Of a stretch of 17,863 nucleotides of DNA, positions 17,434-17,863 are shown one piece after another (positions within the stretch are counted from its first letter, which is position 1; each line of letters begins with the position of its first letter). A model generated the notes under the pieces. The model saw only the letters and a program-made list of their open reading frames with translations, was not told the origin of the DNA and did not search any database. The translations under genes were made by a program, and so were the position numbers. The stretch lies in contig CADWAF010004769.1 in assembly GCA_902984215.1 (NCBI GenBank), positions 1-17,863 on the forward strand. The letters are read 5' to 3'. This stretch comes from Willaertia magna (taxonomy: Eukaryota; Heterolobosea; Eutetramitea; Acrasida; Naegleriidae).

Positions 17434-17863
17434 ATTGTCATTTAGTATATTATTAATAATAGTTGTTATTGTTTAAAGGTAATTGTAATGTAAAAGATGA
17501 ATTTCAATTATTATTATTTTCAAGTAGTTTTGAAAAAGTTCGGAAATGCAAAGATTGTTGCAAGTTCAAAAATAATGAAAATTTGTGTAAATGCACTGGA
17601 GGATATTTTTTTTTTCAAAAAGGTTTTCTCGTAAATAGGTTAGGATTTTGAAAATGCGGACTAGCTGCGAACGGGGTCCAGTGCAGGATTGGAAAATATC
17701 TATCAAAAAAGTGCACTGTTTGGAAAAAAGTGAGTCTTTAACACGTTTTGGAGGGTGCCTTAATGGATTTTTATACACAATGGTTTACTTTAACTTTTTT
17801 AGAAAAATAAGTGGTCTTGAAACTGCCCTTAAAATTTAGTAATTAACTCTACTGTTTCGAGCG
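17434..17863. other. 430-bp terminal segment, possible decayed Cys-rich ORF
   Basis: On the + strand, 17469-17648 is open and reads a Cys-rich stretch (KVRKCKDCCKFKNNENLCKC). After a TGA the same frame continues with more Cys pairs (KCGLAANGVQCRIG). It has no ATG at its start and no assignable domain. The DNA from about 17640 is richer in GC than its surroundings. A 9-bp inverted repeat (TGCACTGGA at 17592-17600, TCCAGTGCA at 17677-17685) flanks part of it. It could be the edge of a gene running out of the window, a relic, or chance. Confidence 0.3.

Noticed and set aside
17566..17778. Minus-strand 70-codon ORF at the window end
   Set aside because: It competes with a + strand Cys-rich reading, has no recognisable features, and its start context lacks the usual A-tract.

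Overview
This window is nuclear DNA from a very AT-rich unicellular eukaryote. The evidence is spliceosomal introns (49-138 nt, GT...AG), eukaryote-only protein families (an RCC1-BTB protein, a DNAJC21/JJJ1 ribosome-biogenesis chaperone, a membrane RING protein, a type II membrane glycosyltransferase), homopolymeric Asn/Ser/Thr/Glu runs, A-tracts just before start codons, and near-exclusive use of A/T-ending codons. The style recalls dictyostelid or heterolobosean amoebae. The lineage is an inference and I could not test it. There are no rRNA, tRNA, CRISPR or bacterial operon signals.

Left part (1-8264): a small Lys/Asn-rich ORF (+), about 800 bp without a convincing gene, then a three-exon GT61-like glycosyltransferase (-, 1110-3976; joining two introns gives 875 aa). 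Next is a DNAJC21/JJJ1-type J-domain protein (+, to 5769) that lacks a visible ATG, then an RCC1/double-BTB protein (-, 5790-8264). The last two are convergent, with 20 bp between their stop codons.

Middle and right part (8550-15757): a cluster of coiled-coil genes on both strands. Three have the same build: a tiny first exon of 5-12 codons beginning M(L)KKQ, a phase-0 intron, then one long coiled-coil exon. Three of the five end in a C-terminal hydrophobic segment (tail anchor). Three share a K-L-E-I-S-N-[FL]-K block. One member (8773-9101) is frameshifted. Relics of the same family, namely a KKQQH first-exon-like copy and a copy of an exon-2 start, lie in the intergenic DNA. Inside the cluster is a multi-pass membrane protein with a C-terminal RING finger (two exons, 444 aa). 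The cluster is the best candidate here for an undescribed system: an expanding family of membrane-anchored coiled-coil proteins.

Right end (15974-17863): a two-exon multi-pass membrane protein (444 aa) with an apparent internal twofold repeat, then about 430 bp of unassigned DNA with a possible decayed Cys-rich ORF.

Two window-wide patterns stand out. In most genes an AATAAA hexamer overlaps or touches the stop codon. A short DNA motif, ACTTTACAAAA, recurs in frame as Thr/Ser-Leu-Gln-Asn/Lys in unrelated proteins.
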